From positions 124,001 to 188,000 of the forward strand of contig NZ_JAAGLT010000010.1 of the NCBI RefSeq assembly GCF_010548275.1: a DNA stretch of 64,000 nt, in the 5' to 3' direction. Under the pieces are notes generated by a model that ran no database searches, was not told the DNA's origin, and worked only from the letters and a program-made list of their open reading frames with translations. Position 1 is the stretch's first letter; every line of letters begins with the position of its first letter. The translations under genes and the position numbers were made by a program. Source of the stretch: Streptomyces sp. SID12488 (lineage in GTDB: Bacteria > Actinomycetota > Actinomycetes > Streptomycetales > Streptomycetaceae). Below, in pieces: positions 59,895 to 64,000 of the stretch.

Positions 59895-62309
59895 ATGACG
59901 ACCGCAGCCAGGAACTCCCTGCTCGCCTCCGCCGTCGTCATCACGACGGCGGCCGGCCTGCTCACCACCGTCGCCGCCACGCCCGCCGCTGCCGCGACCA
60001 CCTGCAACTCCCCTGTCTACAAGCGGCAGTTCTTCGCGAACACCACCTTCTCCGGCACCCCGAAGAAGACGGACTGCGACTCCGCCATCGCCGAGAACTG
60101 GGGAGCGAAAGCCCCCGCCACCGGCCTCCCGAAGGACAACTTCTCCGTCCGCTGGACCGTGACACGGGACTTCGGGTCGGGCGGACCCTTCGCCCTCACC
60201 GTGGCAGCGCAGGACGGCATCCGGGTGTACCTGGACAGCAAGGCCAAGGTCGACCTCTGGAAGAACGTCACGACGACCCAGAAGAAGGCCGTCAACCTCA
60301 CCATCCCGTCCGGCAAGCACACCCTCCGCGTCGACTACGCCGCCTGGACAGGCAACGCGAACGTCAACTTCGCCTACACACCCCGCACTTCGGCGACCGT
60401 CGACAAGGTCAAACCCCTCGCCCCGACAGCACCCACCGTCACGTACGACAAGGTCACCGGCCAAGCGAAGCTCACCTGGGCGAAGAACAAGGAGATGGAC
60501 CTCGCGATGTACGGGGTCTACAGGCGGCTGAAGAGCGGCCCCTTCGGTAGTAAGCCCATCGTGTCGACCACCGCCACGACGTACACCGACACCACGCTCC
60601 CGAAGACAGGCGCGACGTACTACTACGAGGTTCGCGCCCTCGACAGGGCGGGGAACGAGTCGACGGGCACCGCCGACCTGCCTGTTACCACCGAGGACAG
60701 GACCCCGCCCGCCGCACCGTCCGTGGCCTGGGACGGGTGCCCGGACGGCCAGCCCTATTCTGGCCCCCAGCTCGTCACCACCGCGGCGAACAGGGCCGAC
60801 ATCGCCTGGTACGAGTTGCAGCGGCTCGTCACCGGCACCTGGAGCACTGTCTACTCCGGTCCCAAGGGCGTCATCTGTGACACGGGGTACCCCGCCGACG
60901 GCAGCGAGGTCACCTACCGGGGGCGGGCCCGTGACAAAGCCGGGAACTGGTCCGCCTACTCAGCCGCCACCACGTTGACCACCCCCGACCTGACTCCCCC
61001 GGCGCCGGTCACCGACGCCCGCGTCGAGTACCGGTCGGGGGTTCCGCACCTGGTCTGGTCACCCGTCGGTGGGGCCTCCTCGTATCAGGTCGTCCAGTAC
61101 GACCCGGCCACCGGCAGCTGGCTCGATTCGCTGCCCGGCGGAGACACCACCAAGGAAACCGACGTCGTGCCGCGCCAGTTGGGAGCGACCGCCGACACGT
61201 ACCGGTACGCGGTCCGCTCGACGGACGCCAGGCACAACGCCGCTGCCCCGGCGGAGGTGCCCCTGTCGATGGCTGACCGGCCCGAGGCGATCCCCCCGTA
61301 CGAGACCACCGCGAACCGGGCCGGCCCCGGGGTGATCGTCTCGTGGAGCAGCGCCGACCCGTGGACCTACGACGACGGACCGCTCCTGACGTATCGGATC
61401 GTGCGGACGGACCCGGCGACCGGCGAGAGCGTCGTCGTGGACAAGTGCAAACCGGGCAGCGCGTTCGACGAGCCGCTGACGGACCCCTCGGTCAGCTGGT
61501 GGTGGGCCGGTGACGACGCCCCGGCGTACGCCGGACGCAAGGTGGTCCGCGGCAGCTGCTGGGATGTCTCCGGGGCCTCCAGGACGACGTACGAGTACCG
61601 GGTCGTCACCGTCGACCGGTACGGACACGCCTCGCAGCCCGGCCCAGCGGCCACGGAGGCCACGCCGGACACCGAGCGCCCGTCCCCGGTACGGAACCTG
61701 ACCGCCGAGGAGGTTCCGCTCGGCGTACGCCTGACCTGGACGCCACCCGCCGACGACGACGTCGCCGCGTACTACGTGTGGCAGGGCATCACCGACCCGG
61801 ACACCGGCGACACCGTCTGGAAGAAGAACTGCTGGAAGGGGGACTCGCTCGCCGGGACCGAGATCCTCTGCCCGACCGTCCCGGACGGCACCACCCACGT
61901 CTACCGGGTGGCCGCCACGGACGACTGGGCTTACCTCGACGAGGGCCCGGACTTCTTCCACACGGCCGACATCTCGGTCCCCCTGTCCGACACCCGGCCC
62001 CAGGGCTGGGTCGGGACCACGGTCCGCGAGGGCCAGTACCCGACGCTGGAGGTCGGCTGCGAAGCGACCGACGGTCTGGGTGACTGCTCCCTGCTGACCG
62101 ACTATCGAGTGGACCGCTGGGACCCGGCCTCGGGCACCTACGCCACCCTCGCCACCGCCAAGGTCGGCCGCCCGACCCTCTACGTGGACTACACCGTGCA
62201 CGACAACCTGCTGAACCTGTACTACTACCGAGTGGTGTTCACCGACACCTCGGGCGTCGAACTCGCCACGCGCGAAGTGGCCTACGGTATCTGGAACAAC
62301 TGGCTGTGA
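59895..62309 (+). CDS. Secreted PA14-fibronectin III protein 3
   Basis: 804 residues from ATG 59895. Signal peptide (SAVVITTAAGLLTTVAATPA), PA14-like domain nearly identical to paralogues 1 and 2, first fibronectin III module close to that of paralogue 1 (YDKVTGQAKLTWAKNKEMDL), then five further modules with several Cys pairs. It is the longest of the three. A GTG 12 bases upstream in the same frame is an alternative start. A strong terminator follows. Confidence 0.85.
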   Translation: MTTAARNSLLASAVVITTAAGLLTTVAATPAAAATTCNSPVYKRQFFANTTFSGTPKKTDCDSAIAENWGAKAPATGLPKDNFSVRWTVTRDFGSGGPFALTVAAQDGIRVYLDSKAKVDLWKNVTTTQKKAVNLTIPSGKHTLRVDYAAWTGNANVNFAYTPRTSATVDKVKPLAPTAPTVTYDKVTGQAKLTWAKNKEMDLAMYGVYRRLKSGPFGSKPIVSTTATTYTDTTLPKTGATYYYEVRALDRAGNESTGTADLPVTTEDRTPPAAPSVAWDGCPDGQPYSGPQLVTTAANRADIAWYELQRLVTGTWSTVYSGPKGVICDTGYPADGSEVTYRGRARDKAGNWSAYSAATTLTTPDLTPPAPVTDARVEYRSGVPHLVWSPVGGASSYQVVQYDPATGSWLDSLPGGDTTKETDVVPRQLGATADTYRYAVRSTDARHNAAAPAEVPLSMADRPEAIPPYETTANRAGPGVIVSWSSADPWTYDDGPLLTYRIVRTDPATGESVVVDKCKPGSAFDEPLTDPSVSWWWAGDDAPAYAGRKVVRGSCWDVSGASRTTYEYRVVTVDRYGHASQPGPAATEATPDTERPSPVRNLTAEEVPLGVRLTWTPPADDDVAAYYVWQGITDPDTGDTVWKKNCWKGDSLAGTEILCPTVPDGTTHVYRVAATDDWAYLDEGPDFFHTADISVPLSDTRPQGWVGTTVREGQYPTLEVGCEATDGLGDCSLLTDYRVDRWDPASGTYATLATAKVGRPTLYVDYTVHDNLLNLYYYRVVFTDTSGVELATREVAYGIWNNWL

Positions 62310-62320
62310 CCACGTGGAAA

Positions 62321-62346
62321 GGGGCCCGGAGAATCCTCCGGGCCCC
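62321..62346. terminator. Hairpin terminator between PA14 operon and hspR
   Basis: Eleven-base arms GGGGCCCGGAG and CTCCGGGCCCC with an AATC loop lie 11 bases after the third PA14 gene and 24 bases beyond the hspR stop on the other strand; probably used from both sides. Confidence 0.88.
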
Positions 62347-62369
62347 TCTCGCGTGTCTGTCCACCTACG

Positions 62370-62816
62370 TCAGTCCTGCTGCCGCTTAGGCCGCCAGACC
62401 ACCAACGCGCTCGTCTGCTGCACTTCCTGATACCGCACCAGATCCCGCCGGTACGAGGCATGCACCGCCGCCTCCCGCTGCTGCATGGCCGCAGCGGCGC
62501 CGTCCAGCGCGGACTCCATCTCCGCCACCCGCGACTGCAACGCGGCGACCTGGTTCTCCAGTTCGATGATCCGCTTGATGCCGGCCAGGTTGATGCCCTC
62601 GTCCTGCGACAGGGCCTGCACCGTGCGGAGCAGGTCGATGTCGCGGGCCGAGTAGCGGCGGCCCCGGCCGGCTGTGCGGTCGGGGGAGACCAGGCCGAGG
62701 CGGTCGTACTGGCGCAGGGTCTGCGGGTGCAGGCCCGAGAGCTGGGCCGCCACCGAGATGACGTAGACCGGTGTCTCGTGGGTCAGTTCATACGGGTTGC
62801 GTCGACGACCGTCCAT
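62370..62816 (-). CDS. hspR: Heat-shock repressor HspR (MerR family)
   Basis: 148 residues. The MerR-type winged helix (VYVISVAAQLSGLHPQTLRQ, YDRLGLVSPDRTAGRGRRYS) and the long dimerisation helix (ELENQVAALQSRVAEMESAL) are complete. HspR represses the dnaK operon and clpB through HAIR sites, with DnaK as co-repressor; a HAIR site is seen before clpB at 46233. ATG 62816 lies six bases after the dnaJ stop and is preceded by GGGAGC within the end of dnaJ, as in dnaK-grpE-dnaJ-hspR operons. Confidence 0.97.
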   Translation of the reverse strand: MDGRRRNPYELTHETPVYVISVAAQLSGLHPQTLRQYDRLGLVSPDRTAGRGRRYSARDIDLLRTVQALSQDEGINLAGIKRIIELENQVAALQSRVAEMESALDGAAAAMQQREAAVHASYRRDLVRYQEVQQTSALVVWRPKRQQD

Positions 62817-62821
62817 CTCGG

Positions 62822-64000
62822 TCAAGCTCCCTTCGCTGCCTCGAACAGCTCCGCCCGCGGATCCTCGTCCGCGGTGGCCTCGCGATACGCCTCCAGTGCG
62901 TCACGAGCCTTCCCCGTCAGCTCCGTCGGGACACTCACCTCGACGGTGACCAGCAGATCGCCCCGCGTGCCGTCCTTGCGGACCGCGCCCTTGCCCCGCG
63001 CGCGCATCGTGCGCCCGTTGGGCGTTCCCGGGGGCAGTTTCAGGGTGACCGGCGGGCCGGCCAGGGTCGGGACCCTGACCTCGCCGCCGAGTGCCGCCTC
63101 GACGAACGTCACCGGCACCGTCACCGTCAGGTTGTCCTCCCTGCGGCCGAAGACCGGGTGGGTGTCGACATGGACGGTGACGTACAGGTCACCCGCCGGG
63201 CCGCCACGCTCGCCCGGGGCGCCCTTGCCTCGGAGGCGGATGCGCTGGTTGTCCGCCACGCCCGCCGGGATGCGCACCTGCATCGTCCGGGAGGACTTGG
63301 CGCGCCCGGAACCGCTGCACACCAGGCAGGCGTGCTCCGCGATCAGGCCCCGGCCCTTGCAGTCCGGGCAGGGGTCGGTCAAGGAGAAACCGCCGCCTGA
63401 ACCGCGCGCCACCTGGCCGGTCCCGACGCAGGTCGGGCACACGCGCGGCGTGCCGTTCTTGTCGCCGGTTCCCGAGCAGGCCTTGCACGGTGACTGGGAC
63501 GTCATGCGCAACGGGACCGTCGCGCCGTCCACCGCCTCCGTGAAGCTCAGCGTGACCTCGGTGTCGATGTCCTGGCCGCGCCGGGGCTGCGCACGAGTGG
63601 TGCCGCCGCTCCGGTTGAACAGGCCGCCGAAGACATCTCCGATGCCGCCGCCGAAGCCGCCCGCGCCGGGGCCGGAACCGGCCCCGCCCGGGGCGCCGCC
63701 GCCGAAGAGGTCACCCAGGTCGAAGTTGAACGAGCCGCCGCCCGCGCCCGGCCCCGGACGGAAACCGCCGTTGCCGAAGAGCGCGCGGGCCTCGTCGTAC
63801 TCCTTGCGCTTCTTGGGGTCGCCGAGGATGTCGTTCGCCTCGGAGATCTCCTTGAAGCGCTCCTCGGCCTTGGCGTTGCCCTTGTTGGCGTCCGGGTGGA
63901 ACTCGCGGGCGAGTTTCCGGTACGCCTTCTTGATCTCGGCCTCGGTGGCGTCCTTCGGGACGCCGAGGACCTTGTAGAAGTCCTTCTCGATGAAGTCCTT
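62822..64000 (-). CDS. dnaJ: Chaperone DnaJ (5' end cut by window edge)
   Basis: 393 codons are visible and the frame is open to the last base, so only the first few residues are missing. The J domain starts KDFIEKDFYKVLGVPKDA and has the HPD motif that stimulates DnaK ATPase. A long Gly/Phe linker follows (about residues 75-140), then four zinc-binding CxxCxGxG-type motifs (CKACSGTG, CPTCVGTG, CPDCKGRG, CLVCSGSG) and the C-terminal client-binding domain. It precedes hspR in one operon; dnaK and grpE are expected to the right of the window. Confidence 0.98.
   Translation of the reverse strand, partial: KDFIEKDFYKVLGVPKDATEAEIKKAYRKLAREFHPDANKGNAKAEERFKEISEANDILGDPKKRKEYDEARALFGNGGFRPGPGAGGGSFNFDLGDLFGGGAPGGAGSGPGAGGFGGGIGDVFGGLFNRSGGTTRAQPRRGQDIDTEVTLSFTEAVDGATVPLRMTSQSPCKACSGTGDKNGTPRVCPTCVGTGQVARGSGGGFSLTDPCPDCKGRGLIAEHACLVCSGSGRAKSSRTMQVRIPAGVADNQRIRLRGKGAPGERGGPAGDLYVTVHVDTHPVFGRREDNLTVTVPVTFVEAALGGEVRVPTLAGPPVTLKLPPGTPNGRTMRARGKGAVRKDGTRGDLLVTVEVSVPTELTGKARDALEAYREATADEDPRAELFEAAKGA

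Overview
The window is high-GC actinobacterial DNA from a Streptomyces or very close relative. Codons end mostly in G or C, GTG starts and ATGA/GTGA overlaps are common, and HspR, DUF397/XRE pairs, an HspR-type (HAIR) operator and DUF2617, DUF3151 and YbjN genes are present. Several blocks (tryptophan degradation, fba/pyrE, clpB, hspR/dnaJ) look like the conserved chromosomal core. I see no rRNA, tRNA, CRISPR array, complete insertion sequence or complete prophage.

1-6.3 kb: a catabolic block with a polyamine-type APC permease, a two-subunit N,N-dimethylformamidase-like iron hydrolase and an aminoaldehyde dehydrogenase, followed by a relic of an IS1380-type transposase. 6.3-9.5 kb: a MarR/GbsR-type regulator divergent from an ABC-2 drug exporter. 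9.8-14.2 kb: a three-gene CATRA-type conflict system (small partner, membrane protein, TPR-CHAT caspase-like protease) with overlapping genes. 14.5-19.5 kb: cytochrome P450, FemX-like transferase and a NarL-type two-component pair. 19.6-22.9 kb: tryptophan to anthranilate (kynA, kynU and a formamidase-like alpha/beta hydrolase). 23-33.5 kb: housekeeping and conserved genes (DUF3151, MFS exporter, fba, pyrE, aldose epimerase, membrane-anchored SRPBCC protein, spermidine-synthase-like protein, DUF2617, aminotransferase).

33.5-42.7 kb is an accessory stretch. It holds an SDR/XRE pair, a yefM-yoeB toxin-antitoxin module with a palindromic operator, a secreted Ig-like protein, an HTH/zinc-ribbon protein, an XRE/DUF397/anti-sigma-like ATPase set, and relics of an aminotransferase, a zinc-ribbon protein and a ribbon-helix-helix antitoxin. 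42.8-46.2 kb: YbjN protein and clpB, the latter behind an HspR operator; hspR itself lies at 62.4 kb beside dnaJ, so repressor and target are both in view.

46.4-50.2 kb is the part I find most novel: a small exported peptide with three DSVW repeats, overlapping a miniature Rieske-like protein whose two histidine ligands are replaced by arginine, and three neighbouring paralogous LuxR-type regulators. 50.7-54.1 kb: an overlapping ATP-grasp / alpha-E / transglutaminase operon of the predicted peptide-ligase type. 54.1-62.3 kb: an orphan sugar-binding lipoprotein and three tandem secreted PA14-fibronectin III proteins with almost identical N-terminal domains. The window ends inside dnaJ, whose first few codons are missing.
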